A stretch of DNA of 64,000 nucleotides, taken from the NCBI RefSeq assembly GCF_014653695.1, contig NZ_BNAR01000011.1, forward strand, positions 124,001 through 188,000, written 5' to 3'. How positions within the stretch are numbered: the stretch's first letter is position 1; the number at the start of each line of letters is the position of its first letter. Shown piece after piece: positions 16,417-25,958 of this stretch. The DNA comes from Lentzea cavernae (GTDB lineage: Bacteria; Actinomycetota; Actinomycetes; Mycobacteriales; Pseudonocardiaceae). The translations under genes and the position numbers were made by a program. The notes beneath the pieces were generated by a model that saw only the letters and a list, made by a program, of their open reading frames with translations, was not told where the DNA came from and made no database searches.

Positions 16417-17742
16417 TTAAGCGACGTTCAGAGCGTCCCAACGCCGACGCCGGATCTGCACCGGCACGGTCTCCCCGCGCTCCTCCGCTTCGAACACGGC
16501 AGCACGTGCGCGACGCCACCACACGAGCATCCGCCAGCCGCCCACCACGAGCACCAGAACGCAGAAGCTCAACGCGATGCGGAACGCCGACACGGGCGCC
16601 AGAACGCCCTCGAGGAGGTCCAGCAGCACACCAACACCCAGTGCCGTCACGGTCACGGCGAGGAAGCCCCCGACGTTGACCAGGCCGCTGGCGGTGGACT
16701 GGCGGTGCGACGGGTTGTAGTCACGCGCGAGGGCGAACGCCACGCCCGAAATCGGCCCACCGACGGTCAGCACGAGGAACACCACGGCGATGACCGGCCC
16801 CGGCACGTGCCCGCCCGGCCACAGCAGCAGCACGGCCCAGCCGGTCAGGGCGAACCCCAGGAACCCGACGGACATCGGCATGCGCCACTCGGGGTTGCGC
16901 GAGAACAGCCCGCCGACGATCGGGCTCGCCACGATCGCGCCGATGACGAGCAGGCCCAGGGTCGAGGACGCGGCACGTGCCGACATCCCCTGCGCCTGCA
17001 CGAGGTACGGGTAGCCCCACAGCAGACCGATCACGGCCGGCGTCGACATCGTGCTGAAGTGCGCCCAGAACCCGAGTCGGGTGCCGGGGACGCTCCACGC
17101 CTGCCGCACCTTCGGCCAGATCTTGCGCAACGGCACGACTTCCGGCTTCGGAGCGGTGAAACCCGTGGGCACGTCACGCACCCGCAGGAACGCCACGACC
17201 GAGTACAGCGCGGTGAGCCCGCCCGCGACGAGGAACGCCCACGTCCACCCGACCGAGCCGAGCAGCAGCGTCAGCGGCACGGTGGCGACGAGGTTGCCGA
17301 CACCGCCGATCGCGGCGGTGACCGCCACGACGAGCGAGTACTGGCGCGGCGGGAAGTGCGTCGCGACCAGGCGGATCACGCTGATGAACGTCATCGCGTC
17401 GCCCATGCCGAGCACGGCGCGCGCGGTGAGCCCGAGCGCGTACGAGTCGGCGACGGCGAAGAGCACCTGGCCCGTGCCCATGAGCAGGGCGGCGACTGTG
17501 AGCACGCGGCGCGGCCCGTAGCGGTCGACGAGCAGGCCGGTGGGGATCTGCATGAGGGCGTAGACGCCGATCTGCAGCACGGTGAAGACACCGAGCTGAG
17601 CGGGTCCGAGCCCGAAGCGTTCGCTCGCCTCCAGTCCGGCCACACCGAGCGTGGTGCGGTGGAAGAGCGCGGCGAAGTAGACGAAGACGGCGGTGGTCCA
17701 GATCAGCCACGAGGTTCGGGTGGCGCGATCGACCGGCGGCAA
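16417..17742 (-). CDS. MFS transporter
   Basis: Membrane protein of 441 residues with about 12 predicted membrane segments. The loop 2-3 motif GLLVDRYGPRRVL (major-facilitator motif A, G-x-x-x-D-R-x-G-x-R-R) is at about residues 69-81. ALGLTARAVLGMGDAMTFISVIRL is typical of the fourth and fifth segments, and a central charged loop separates the halves. Substrate unknown; the family includes nitrate and sugar exporters. The upstream 95 bases are unusually A/T-rich, including TAATAT, and may carry its promoter. It precedes truB by 11 bases. Confidence 0.85.
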   Translation of the reverse strand: MPPVDRATRTSWLIWTTAVFVYFAALFHRTTLGVAGLEASERFGLGPAQLGVFTVLQIGVYALMQIPTGLLVDRYGPRRVLTVAALLMGTGQVLFAVADSYALGLTARAVLGMGDAMTFISVIRLVATHFPPRQYSLVVAVTAAIGGVGNLVATVPLTLLLGSVGWTWAFLVAGGLTALYSVVAFLRVRDVPTGFTAPKPEVVPLRKIWPKVRQAWSVPGTRLGFWAHFSTMSTPAVIGLLWGYPYLVQAQGMSARAASSTLGLLVIGAIVASPIVGGLFSRNPEWRMPMSVGFLGFALTGWAVLLLWPGGHVPGPVIAVVFLVLTVGGPISGVAFALARDYNPSHRQSTASGLVNVGGFLAVTVTALGVGVLLDLLEGVLAPVSAFRIALSFCVLVLVVGGWRMLVWWRRARAAVFEAEERGETVPVQIRRRRWDALNVA

Positions 17743-17837
17743 GACGGCACTCCCCAGGTTGGACGGGCAGATATTAGTTACATCGCCTAAACAACCTTCT
17801 TGGTAACGATTTCATGCCGTGAGGTCGGACACAGCGC

Positions 17838-19139
17838 CTAACGAACAGCGCCTTCGACCGCCCACTCCCCCGATCGTGTGCGCCACACCACGGCCAGCAG
17901 CCGCAGTACCATGAACGCCGACAGGCCCGTCCAGATGCCGACCAGGCCCCAGCCGAAGGCGAGCGAGGCCCACACCAGCGGCAGGAACCCGATCACCGCC
18001 GAGCCGAGCGTCGCGGTCCGCATGAACTTCACGTCACCGGCGCCCAGCAGCACACCGTCCAACGCGAACACCACACCCGCGATCGGTTGCAGCGCAACGA
18101 AGAACCACCACGCGTTCGGAATCTCACCGAGCACGCCCGCGTCCGTCGTGAACGCCCGCGGCAGCACGGTCACGAGCGAGGCGAACACGATCCCCAGACC
18201 GATGCCGAACACCAGCCCGTACCGCGTGATCTGCCACGCGAGCCTCTCGGCCTGCCTGCGCTTCGACGCCCCGAGTGCCGCGCCGACGAGCGACTGCGCG
18301 GCGATGGCGAGTGAGTCGAGCACAAGTGCGAGGAACGTCCACAACTGCAGCACGATCTGATGCGCACCCAACGCCCCGACGGACGTCCGTGCCGCCACAG
18401 ACGCGGCGCTGATGAAGCACGCCTGGAACGCCAAGCTCCGCAGCACCAGATCGCGTCCCATGCCGAGCTGCGCGCGCATGGCGGTCCACTGCGGCCTCAA
18501 CGACACGTGCTCCGCGAACAACGCCTTGAAGAAGAGTCCGGCCGAGAGCACCTGCGCCACGACGTTCGCGACCGCGGAGCCCTCGAGCCCCCACCCGGCG
18601 CCGTACACGAGCGCGGGACACAGCACCGCGCTGATGCCGTTGCCGATCAGGATGTACTTCAACGGCCGTTTCGTGTCCTGGACGCCGCGCATCCACCCGT
18701 TGCCGGCCATCGTCACGAGGATGAACGGCGCGCCGAACAACGCGATGCGCACCCACTCCACCGCCGCGTCCGCCACGGCACCGGGTCCGGCGAGCAGCTC
18801 GGCCAGCGGCCGCGCGAACAGCTGCCCCAGCAGCACCACGAGCACACCGGCGGCGAGCGCCAGCCACGTCGCCTGAACGCCCTCCTCGACGGCCTCCTGA
18901 CGCCGCCCGGCGCCGTGCAACCGAGCCGTGCGCGCCGTCGTGCCGTACGACAGGAACGTCAGCTGCGTCGACACCTGCGTGAGCAGCACACCGCCGAGAG
19001 CGAGCCCAGCGAGCGGCAACGCCCCCAGGTGGCCCACGACCGCCGTGTCGACGAGCACGTACAACGGCTCGGCCGCCAGCACCCCGAGTGCGGGCACCGC
19101 CAGCCCGATGACCCGCCGAGCGGGAACCCGATCCTCCAC
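17838..19139 (-). CDS. MATE family efflux transporter (DinF-like)
   Basis: Membrane protein of 433 residues with about 12 segments. It opens with IGLAVPALGVLAAEPLYVLVDTAVVGHLGALPLAGLALGG, the signature of DinF-type MATE proteins, and contains GNGWMRGVQDTKRPLKYILIGN in the first half. DinF-like proteins exchange Na+ or H+ for organic cations. A dinF gene stands at the same place after the DHH phosphoesterase gene in mycobacteria, so the location is ancestral. GTG start; substrate unknown. Confidence 0.9.
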   Translation of the reverse strand: MEDRVPARRVIGLAVPALGVLAAEPLYVLVDTAVVGHLGALPLAGLALGGVLLTQVSTQLTFLSYGTTARTARLHGAGRRQEAVEEGVQATWLALAAGVLVVLLGQLFARPLAELLAGPGAVADAAVEWVRIALFGAPFILVTMAGNGWMRGVQDTKRPLKYILIGNGISAVLCPALVYGAGWGLEGSAVANVVAQVLSAGLFFKALFAEHVSLRPQWTAMRAQLGMGRDLVLRSLAFQACFISAASVAARTSVGALGAHQIVLQLWTFLALVLDSLAIAAQSLVGAALGASKRRQAERLAWQITRYGLVFGIGLGIVFASLVTVLPRAFTTDAGVLGEIPNAWWFFVALQPIAGVVFALDGVLLGAGDVKFMRTATLGSAVIGFLPLVWASLAFGWGLVGIWTGLSAFMVLRLLAVVWRTRSGEWAVEGAVR

Positions 19140-19189
19140 CCGATGAACCTAAGCTTTGCGAAGCTCTTTCGTCCGGTGACGGCGGCCAC

Positions 19190-20323
19190 TCACGACCGTT
19201 GGGGCAGCCCGAACACCTGCTCGCGCGCCACGGCCAGCGCCGAGTGCAACGCCCCCGACCGCACCGGCTTCGCGGTGATCTGCGCCAGGTGCACCGGGGT
19301 CCGCGGCACGACGAGCTTCAGCAGCTCGACGGCCACGAGGTCGCACAGCGTCTCGCCGCCCGCGTGCGCCACCGCACCGGACAGCAGCACGAGCTCCGGG
19401 TCGAGCACGCACACGACGTTCGCGAGCCCGAGCGCGATCTTGTGCGCCAGCGCCGTCAGGAACGCCTTGCCCTCGGTGCCGGCGTTCAGGGCGTGCGCCA
19501 CGGCCTCCAGCCCGGTCGGCTCGGAGATCCCGTACTCGGCCGCGAGCTGGACGATCGCGTCGCTGTCCACCTGGTCGCCGTAGCGGCCACCGGGCACCTG
19601 CATGGAGTCGATCTCGCCAGCGCCGCCCGTGACACCGCGCAGCAGCGTGCCGTTGACCACGACCGCCGACCCGATCTCGTCCGCGGGCCAGAACAGCACG
19701 AAGTTGCGCACCCCGGCCGCCCGGCCGGAGCTCATCTCCTCCAGCGCGGCGAGGTTGATGTCGTTCTCGATCGACACCGACGTGCCGAGCAGCTCGCGCA
19801 ACGTCGACGGCAGGTCGACGGCCTCGAGGCCGGGCAGGTGCGGCGCGAACCCGAGGTGCCCGGTCGCCGGGTCGACCGCACCGGGCGTCCCGACCACGAC
19901 GTGCGACAACGCCTCGAGCGTGAGCCCGGCCAGCACGGCCGCCTTCTGCACCGTCTCGCGGAAGACCCGGAGGGTGTTCTCCTTCGGCATCGGCGCGCTG
20001 TGCTCGGCCAGCAACGACCCGGTGATGTCCGCGATGGCCACGTCGATCAGCTCGGCGGACAACGCCACCGCCGCCACGTACCCGACGCCACCGTTGACGG
20101 CCCACATCTGCGCCCGAGGCCCGCGCCCGCCACCGCGCAACCCGGTGCGGACGACCATGCCGTCCTCTTCGAGCCGCGCCAGCAGCTGGGCGGTAGCGGG
20201 CTTGGAGAGCCCGATCACCTCTTCCAGCTCGGCCCGCGTCATCGCGCCGGTACCCAGCAACGTCTCGATCGCGGCCCGGTCGTTGATCTCCCGCAGCAGC
20301 CGCGGGCTTCCTGTCCTGGTCAT
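19190..20323 (-). CDS. ROK family transcriptional regulator
   Basis: Protein of 377 residues. An N-terminal winged helix (residues 1-70: LLREINDRAAIETLLGTGAMTRAELEEVIGLSKPATAQLLARLEEDGMV) precedes a sugar-kinase-like ROK domain with GTPGAVDPATGHL, the IENDINLAALEE segment and VLFWPADEIGSAVVVNGTLLRGVTGGAGEI. The zinc-binding CxCGxxGC motif of canonical ROK kinases is not seen, so it is more likely a sugar-responsive regulator than a kinase. Start at ATG 20323 overlaps the stop of the DHH gene. It separates dinF from nrnA, which are adjacent in mycobacteria. Confidence 0.85.
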   Translation of the reverse strand: MTRTGSPRLLREINDRAAIETLLGTGAMTRAELEEVIGLSKPATAQLLARLEEDGMVVRTGLRGGGRGPRAQMWAVNGGVGYVAAVALSAELIDVAIADITGSLLAEHSAPMPKENTLRVFRETVQKAAVLAGLTLEALSHVVVGTPGAVDPATGHLGFAPHLPGLEAVDLPSTLRELLGTSVSIENDINLAALEEMSSGRAAGVRNFVLFWPADEIGSAVVVNGTLLRGVTGGAGEIDSMQVPGGRYGDQVDSDAIVQLAAEYGISEPTGLEAVAHALNAGTEGKAFLTALAHKIALGLANVVCVLDPELVLLSGAVAHAGGETLCDLVAVELLKLVVPRTPVHLAQITAKPVRSGALHSALAVAREQVFGLPQRS

Positions 20324-21306
20324 GACCCCACCCGATCCAACGCGCCCTTGAGCGCGGCGACGACCTGCTCCGCGGCCCCGTCGAACGTGAACCCGGCCGC
20401 CAGCCGGTGCCCACCGCCCCCGAGGACCTGCGCCACCTCACGAACGTCGACCCGGCTCACGGCCCGCAGCGACACGGACCAGAACCCCGGCCTGAGCTCC
20501 TTCAACACCGCTGCGACCTCGGCCTCGGAGGTCGAGCGCACCACGTCGATCACGCTCTCCACCTCCTCGCTGCGCACCCCACGTGCGTCATCGAGGCTCA
20601 CGACCGCATGCGCCAGCCCCAGGCCGTGCGCGGCCTTCGGGTCAAGCTCCGCCTTGGCCAGCACGCGCGACAACATGCCGAGGTACGCGAACGGATGCGC
20701 GTCCATCAACGGCCGTGTGACGGCGTAAGCGTCCACTCCGGTCTCCAGCAGCCGCGCGGCGATCTTGTGCGCCTCCGGGCCGGCCTTGCGAAAGCCGCCG
20801 GTGTCGGTCACGAGTCCGGCGTAGAGGCACCGCGCGATGGGCTCGTCGATCTCGACGTCCATCTCGTCGAGCAGTTTGAGCGCGATCAGGGCCGTGGCCT
20901 CCGCCTGCGCGTCGATGCAGTGCAACGTCCCGTACCGCGTGTTCGACACGTGGTGGTCGACGACGACGACGGGACCGCGGCAGTTCGCGACGCGATCGCC
21001 GAGCGGCCCGAGCCGTTGCACGCTGCCGGTGTCCATGACGACCAGGAACTCGGGCGCCTGTGGCACCTCGTCGCGGTGGACGAGCAACCCCGCCGTGTCC
21101 AGCGCCTTCAGGCTCTCGGGCACGGCCTCCGGGTCACCGAAGGCGACCCGCACCGCCACACCGCGCCGCTGCAGCGCGAGCCCCACCGCCAAAGCACTCC
21201 CGAGCGTGTCGGCGTCGGGGTTGATGTGACTGAGGAGGGTCACATCACGGGCGCCGGCCAGCAACCGCGCGGCCTCGGCGATGGTGGTGCTCAGGTCGTC
21301 TGCCAC
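20320..21306 (-). CDS. DHH/DHHA1 phosphoesterase, NrnA-like oligoribonuclease/pAp phosphatase
   Basis: Protein of 328 residues. The DHH-family motifs are clear: SHINPDADTLGS (residues 25-36), MDTGSVQRLG, VVVDHHVSN (DHH motif), and a DTGGFRKAG segment, with a C-terminal DHHA1 glycine-rich GGGGHRLAAGF. NrnA enzymes degrade 2-5 nt RNAs and 3'-phosphoadenosine 5'-phosphate with manganese. It lies directly downstream of rbfA, as in mycobacteria (Rv2837c). GTG start at 21306. Confidence 0.94.
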   Translation of the reverse strand: MADDLSTTIAEAARLLAGARDVTLLSHINPDADTLGSALAVGLALQRRGVAVRVAFGDPEAVPESLKALDTAGLLVHRDEVPQAPEFLVVMDTGSVQRLGPLGDRVANCRGPVVVVDHHVSNTRYGTLHCIDAQAEATALIALKLLDEMDVEIDEPIARCLYAGLVTDTGGFRKAGPEAHKIAARLLETGVDAYAVTRPLMDAHPFAYLGMLSRVLAKAELDPKAAHGLGLAHAVVSLDDARGVRSEEVESVIDVVRSTSEAEVAAVLKELRPGFWSVSLRAVSRVDVREVAQVLGGGGHRLAAGFTFDGAAEQVVAALKGALDRVGS

Positions 21307-21465
21307 AGGGAGACGTTAGCCGTTGACCGTCTGAAAGTGCGGTGCGGCACCCTCGGACAAGACAGTTTCCATCCGATTCCGGCGCCTGTGTGCCGAGTGG
21401 ACGATCCGCGAAAACCGAAAGGCGGACACGCCGAAACGTGTCCGCCCTGGTCGAGAGCAGAGGAC

Positions 21466-21915
21466 TCAGTCCTCGTCGTCGTCCTCGCGAGGCGCCTTGT
21501 ACGGGTCGGCCTCGCCCGCCGGAGCGGCCCCGACGGCCCGCCGAGCGACCTCGGCGTCCGCTGCCTGGGCCTTCGCCAGCAGTTCGTCCATCTTCCTGGC
21601 CGCGTCCGGCACGGTGTCGGTCATGAACGTCAGCGTGGGCGTGAACCGCACACCGGTCTGCGCCCCGACCATGGACCGCAACACGCCCTTGGCCTTCTCG
21701 AGGGCGGCAGCGGCACCGGCGTAATCGGGTTCGACGTCCAGCCGCTCGCCGAGAACGGTGTAGTACACGGTCGCGTCGTGCAGGTCCCCGGTCACCTTGG
21801 TGTCGGTGATCGTGACGCGCGCCAGACGCGGGTCCTTCACCTCGTGCTCCAGAGCCGAAGCGACGATCTGCGAGATCCGCTTGGCGAGCTTGCGGGCACG
21901 TGCCGTGTCGGCCAC
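21466..21915 (-). CDS. rbfA: ribosome-binding factor A
   Basis: Protein of 149 residues. It has the RbfA KH-like fold motifs: ARARKLAKRISQIVASALEHEVKDPRLARVTITDTKVTGDLHDATVYYTV, followed by KGVLRSMVGAQTGVRFTPTLTF, and an acidic C-terminal tail. It is needed for maturation of 16S rRNA and 30S subunits. The start is set at GTG 21915, directly after AGGGGAGG; longer frames run into the DUF503 gene. Order infB-DUF503-rbfA-nrnA is standard for actinomycetes. Confidence 0.96.
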   Translation of the reverse strand: MADTARARKLAKRISQIVASALEHEVKDPRLARVTITDTKVTGDLHDATVYYTVLGERLDVEPDYAGAAAALEKAKGVLRSMVGAQTGVRFTPTLTFMTDTVPDAARKMDELLAKAQAADAEVARRAVGAAPAGEADPYKAPREDDDED

Positions 21916-21928
21916 GAGCCTCCCCTTC

Positions 21929-22225
21929 CTAGTCGTCCTCCGGTCCGACGAGACGCGTCCGGGCGGAGAGCAGTTCCAGTTCGGGACGTCCCGCGACCAG
22001 CCTTTCGCAGCCGGCCAGGACGTCCCTGACATGTGCCGCATCGGCGGAGACCGCGGCGACACCGATCAACGCGCGCCGGTGCAGGTCCTGATGACCCGCT
22101 TCGGACGCGGCGACCTCGAAGCGCTTGCGCAGTTCGGCCACGACGGGCCGCACCACCGAACGCTTCTCCTTCAACGAATGGACGTCACCGAGCAACACGT
22201 CCAGTTCCAGAGCACCCACGTACAT
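21929..22225 (-). CDS. DUF503 family protein (YlxP-like)
   Basis: Protein of 98 residues, matching the family length. It begins MYVGALELDVLLGDVHSLKEKRSVVRPVVAELRKRF, the diagnostic DUF503 N-terminus (the HSLKxKR motif), and continues with the ferredoxin-like fold expected. DUF503 proteins sit between infB and rbfA in Gram-positive genomes and are thought to act in ribosome assembly, without a defined reaction. ATG start at 22225 with GGAGG nine bases upstream. Confidence 0.93.
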   Translation of the reverse strand: MYVGALELDVLLGDVHSLKEKRSVVRPVVAELRKRFEVAASEAGHQDLHRRALIGVAAVSADAAHVRDVLAGCERLVAGRPELELLSARTRLVGPEDD

Positions 22226-22247
22226 GCGCAAGATCCTCCAGAAGAAA

Positions 22248-22284
22248 GGGGTGCGGAGCCACCGGTTAAACGGCTCCGCACCCC
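22248..22284 (-). terminator. intrinsic terminator after infB
   Basis: Thirteen-base arms GGGGTGCGGAGCC and GGCTCCGCACCCC around an 11-base loop, followed on the minus strand by TTTCTT. The hairpin begins 11 bases after the infB stop and ends 22 bases before the DUF503 start, so it may attenuate rather than fully stop transcription into DUF503-rbfA. Confidence 0.8.
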
Positions 22285-22295
22285 TCACCCACCGA

Positions 22296-25200
22296 CTAGG
22301 CGCGCGGCTTCTCGCGCATCTCGAAGGTCTCGATGACGTCTTCCAGCTTGAGGTCGCTGTAGTTGCCGAGCGTGAGACCACACTCGAAACCTTCGCGGAC
22401 CTCGGTGGCGTCGTCCTTGAACCGCTTGAGCGAGCTGATCGGGAGGTTCTCCGCGATCACCTTGCCGTCACGGAGCAGGCGAGCACGCGCGTTGCGGCGG
22501 ATCTCGCCCGACAGGACCATGCAACCCGCGATCGTGCCGACCTTGGAGGACTTGAAGACGTCGCGGACCTCGGCGCGGCCGAGCTGGACCTCTTCGTACT
22601 CCGGCTTGAGGAGACCCTTGAGGGCCGCCTCGATCTCGTCGATCGCCTGGTAGATGACCGTGTAGTACCGGACGTCCACGCCCTCGCGGTTCGCGAGCTC
22701 GGTCGCCTTGCCCTCGGCCCGGACGTTGAAGCCCAGGACGATGGCGTTACCGGCCACGGCGAGGTTGATGTCGCCCTCGGTGATGCCACCGACACCGCGG
22801 TGGATCACGCGCAGCTCGACGTCGTCGCCGACCTCGATCTTCATGAGCGCGTCCTCGAGGGCCTCGACGGTACCCGAGTTGTCACCCTTGATGATCAAGG
22901 TGAGTGCTGAAGTCTCCTTCAGCGCTGCGTCCAGGTCCTCCAGGCTGACGCGCTTGCGCTTCGCCGCGTTGGCGGCGTTGCGGGTGCGGGCCTGACGACG
23001 CTCGGCGATCTGGCGGGCCACCCGGTCCTCGTCGACGACGAGGAACGAGTCGCCGGCGCGCGGCACCGAGGTCAGACCGATGACCTGCACCGGACGCGAC
23101 GGGGTCGCGACGGTGACGTCATCGCCGTGCTCGTCGACCATGCGGCGCACGCGACCGTACGCGTCACCCGCGACGATCGAGGAGCCGACGCGGAGCGAAC
23201 CGCGCTGGACCAGGACCGTGGCGACCGGACCGCGACCGCGGTCGAGGTGCGCCTCGATCGCGACACCCTGGGCCTCCATGTCCGGGTTGGCCCGGAGGTC
23301 CAGCGAAGCGTCGGCGGTCAACAGGATGGCCTCGAGGAGGCTGTCGATGTTGATGCCCTGCTTCGCCGAGATGTCGACGAACATCGTGTCGCCGCCGTAC
23401 TCCTCTGCGACGAGGCCGTACTCCGTCAGCTGCTGACGGATCTTGGAGGGGTTCGCACCCTCCTTGTCGATCTTGTTGACCGCGACCACGATCGGCGCCT
23501 GAGCGGCCTGCGCGTGGTTGATGGCCTCGACCGTCTGCGGCATGACGCCGTCGTCGGCGGCGACGACGATGACCGCGATGTCGGTCGCGTTCGCACCACG
23601 AGCACGCATGGCGGTGAACGCCTCGTGACCCGGGGTGTCGATGAAGGTGATGAGCCGCGGGTTGCCCTCGAGCTCGGTCTGCACCTGGTAGGCACCGATG
23701 TGCTGGGTGATGCCACCGGCCTCGCCCTCGTGCACCTTCGCCTTGCGGATGGTGTCGAGCAGGCGGGTCTTGCCGTGGTCGACGTGACCCATGACGGTCA
23801 CGACCGGCGGGCGGACCTGCAGGTCGTCCTCGTCACCGGCGTCCTCGCCGTAGGTGATGTCGAACGTCTCGAGCAGCTCGCGGTCCTCCTCCTCGGGGGA
23901 CACGACCTGCACGACGTAGTTCATCTCGGTGCCGAGCAGCTCCAAGATCTCGTCGGACACCGACTGGGTCGCCGTGACCATCTCGCCCAGGTGGAAGAGC
24001 ACCTGCACGAGCGACGCCGGGTTGGCGTTGATCTTGTCGGCGAAGTCGGTCAGCGAAGCGCCGCGCGGCAGGCGGATCGTCTCGCCACTGCCCTTGGGCA
24101 GGCGGACGCCACCGACCGAAGGCGCCTGCATGTTGTCCATGTACTCCTGGCGCTTCTGGCGCTTGGACTTGCGTCCACGACGCGCAGGACCACCCGGACG
24201 ACCGAAGGCACCAGCGGTACCGCCGCGACCAGCGCCGCCGCCACCACCGGGACGACCGCGGAAACCGCCGCCACCGGCAGGGGCACCGCCACCTGCGCCG
24301 CCGCCACCACCGGGACGGAAACCGCCGCCGCCGCCACCGCCGCCACCGGGACGGAAGCCACCGCCGCCGCCACCGCCGCCACCGGGACGGAAGCCGCCGC
24401 CGCCACCGGCGCCACCGCCGCCTCCGCGGAAGCCGCCGCCACCGCCGCCGCCCCCACCGGGACGACCGCCGCCACCGCCGCCACCACCGGGACGGCCACC
24501 GCCGCCACCAGGGCCGGGCCGGTTACCGGCCGGACGGTTGCCGGGCATCATGCCGGGGTTCGGCCGCGGGGGCATGTTGCCCGGGTTCGGGCGAGGACCG
24601 CCCTGACCGGGGCCACCGGGACGAGGACCACCCTGGCCGGGACCACCGGGACGGCCGCCACCCTGCGCTGCCGCAGGACGCGGGCCACCCTGGCCCGGCG
24701 CGCCGCTGGGGCGCGGGTTGGCCGGACGCGGGTCGCCGGGCTTCGGGCCGCCCGCGGGGCGGTCGCCGCCCTGCTCGGGCCGCGGGCCGGGACGAGGTCC
24801 GGGACGCGGCGACGGAGCGTTGCCGCCACCGACGCCGAAGGGGTTGTTGCCAGGACGCGGGGAGCGCGGGCCAGCGGGCTTGGCGCCCTGCGTGCGCGGC
24901 GGGACCACGGACTGGGACTGCTGACCACCGGCGGCCGCGGCGGGAGCCTGCGGCTGCTGGGGCTGCTGCTGCGGAGCCGGGCGCGGGCCCGGACGCGGTC
25001 CGCCACCCGGCTTGGTGCCGGGAGCCGGGGCGGCCTTGGGCTCTGCCGGAGCCGACGCGGCGGGTGCCGGTGCGGCGGCCGGAGCCTGGGGCTGGGCAGC
25101 GGGTGCCGGTGCGGGCGCCGCGGGGGCTGCCGGGGCCTGCGCGGCAGGAGCTGCCGGGGCGGGCTTCGGAGCCGGCGGGCGCGGGCCAGGAGCGGCCGGA

Positions 25201-25502
25201 CGGGGTCCGGGCATGCCCTTGGGCGCAGCGGGCTTGTCGGCCGCAGGCTTCGACTCCGCCGGGGCGGAGGGCGCTGCTGCGGCAGCGGGTGCGGGTGCCT
25301 TGGGCTTCGGAGCGGACGGCTTGGGAGCCGGCTTCGAAGACTTGGCTTCGTAGGCGTCACGGAGCCGCCGGGCCACGGGGGCCTCGACGGTGGACGACGC
25401 GGACTTCACGTACTCGCCCTGTTCGGCGAGCTTGTTCAGGACTTCCTTGCTCGTAACACCAAACTCTTTTGCGAGCTCGTGCACGCGGGCCTTGCCTGCC
25501 AC
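22296..25502 (-). CDS. infB: translation initiation factor IF-2
   Basis: GTPase of 1068 residues that brings initiator tRNA to the 30S subunit. The N-terminal IF2N module (ARVHELAKEFGVTSKEVLNKLAEQGEYVKSASSTVEAPVARRL) is followed by about 400 residues of Pro/Ala/Gly-rich sequence, including a glycine array with repeated GGGGFRPGG blocks at about 24210-24520. The second IF2N region (TIRLPRGASLTDFADKINANPASLVQVLF) precedes the G domain, with VTVMGHVDHGKT (P-loop), DTPGHEAFT (switch II) and NKID. The C-terminal beta barrels are complete. The linker is at the long end for the family. Confidence 0.98.
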   Translation of the reverse strand: MAGKARVHELAKEFGVTSKEVLNKLAEQGEYVKSASSTVEAPVARRLRDAYEAKSSKPAPKPSAPKPKAPAPAAAAAPSAPAESKPAADKPAAPKGMPGPRPAAPGPRPPAPKPAPAAPAAQAPAAPAAPAPAPAAQPQAPAAAPAPAASAPAEPKAAPAPGTKPGGGPRPGPRPAPQQQPQQPQAPAAAAGGQQSQSVVPPRTQGAKPAGPRSPRPGNNPFGVGGGNAPSPRPGPRPGPRPEQGGDRPAGGPKPGDPRPANPRPSGAPGQGGPRPAAAQGGGRPGGPGQGGPRPGGPGQGGPRPNPGNMPPRPNPGMMPGNRPAGNRPGPGGGGGRPGGGGGGGGRPGGGGGGGGGFRGGGGGAGGGGGFRPGGGGGGGGGFRPGGGGGGGGGFRPGGGGGAGGGAPAGGGGFRGRPGGGGGAGRGGTAGAFGRPGGPARRGRKSKRQKRQEYMDNMQAPSVGGVRLPKGSGETIRLPRGASLTDFADKINANPASLVQVLFHLGEMVTATQSVSDEILELLGTEMNYVVQVVSPEEEDRELLETFDITYGEDAGDEDDLQVRPPVVTVMGHVDHGKTRLLDTIRKAKVHEGEAGGITQHIGAYQVQTELEGNPRLITFIDTPGHEAFTAMRARGANATDIAVIVVAADDGVMPQTVEAINHAQAAQAPIVVAVNKIDKEGANPSKIRQQLTEYGLVAEEYGGDTMFVDISAKQGINIDSLLEAILLTADASLDLRANPDMEAQGVAIEAHLDRGRGPVATVLVQRGSLRVGSSIVAGDAYGRVRRMVDEHGDDVTVATPSRPVQVIGLTSVPRAGDSFLVVDEDRVARQIAERRQARTRNAANAAKRKRVSLEDLDAALKETSALTLIIKGDNSGTVEALEDALMKIEVGDDVELRVIHRGVGGITEGDINLAVAGNAIVLGFNVRAEGKATELANREGVDVRYYTVIYQAIDEIEAALKGLLKPEYEEVQLGRAEVRDVFKSSKVGTIAGCMVLSGEIRRNARARLLRDGKVIAENLPISSLKRFKDDATEVREGFECGLTLGNYSDLKLEDVIETFEMREKPRA

Positions 25503-25589
25503 TGCTCTCCTAGGTCGTGAGGCCGGCGGGCAAGTCCCATCGACCTCGTCTTAACGTCGCGCGTTCATGTCTTCAGCTTCACGGCTGAC

Positions 25590-25943
25590 TCATGACGGGT
25601 CGACCTGCTTCCTTGATGCTTGTTGGCCGCGGGGCTGTCCCGAGGCCAAGTTCCCTTGCTGCCGCTCCACGTGCTCGCGCAGCGAAGCGACGTCGAGTGC
25701 TCCCTGGACCTTGAGGGCCCGCGAGAACGCCCGTCGCCGCTCGGCGTTGCGGAGACATTCGAGATCGAAATGCAACCAAGCACCTCGACCAGGAAGCCGC
25801 CGATGAACGTCCGGAACCACCGAACCGTCCACCGCGACCACACGCAGCAGCTCAGACGGCAACGTCCGGGTACGGCATCCGATACACGTACGAACAGGGC
25901 CGATGTGCTGGGAAACCGATCCCGACGTTGAACCGTTGATAAT
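25590..25943 (-). CDS. ylxR: YlxR family RNA-binding protein with no standard start codon
   Basis: The frame contains the YlxR core, VRTCIGCRTRTLPSELLRVVA, followed by PGRGAWLH and RRRAFSRALKV, as in actinomycete YlxR proteins located between nusA and infB. YlxR folds like an RNA-binding protein and is linked to ribosome or RNase P function. No ATG, GTG, TTG or CTG lies in frame between the nusA stop (25959-25961) and the conserved Cys; the first standard codon is TTG at 25862, which would remove the RTCIGC motif. An ATT at 25943, four bases after AGGGGA, is proposed as the start. ATC codons at 25940 and 25904 are alternatives. Confidence 0.75.
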   Translation of the reverse strand: MINGSTSGSVSQHIGPVRTCIGCRTRTLPSELLRVVAVDGSVVPDVHRRLPGRGAWLHFDLECLRNAERRRAFSRALKVQGALDVASLREHVERQQGNLASGQPRGQQASRKQVDPS

Positions 25944-25958
25944 TCTATCCCCTGGAGC

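Noticed and set aside
22296..25520. 797-codon plus-strand frame opposite infB
   Set aside because: Antisense of IF-2; the apparent Ala/Thr/Gly repeats come from the glycine-rich linker.
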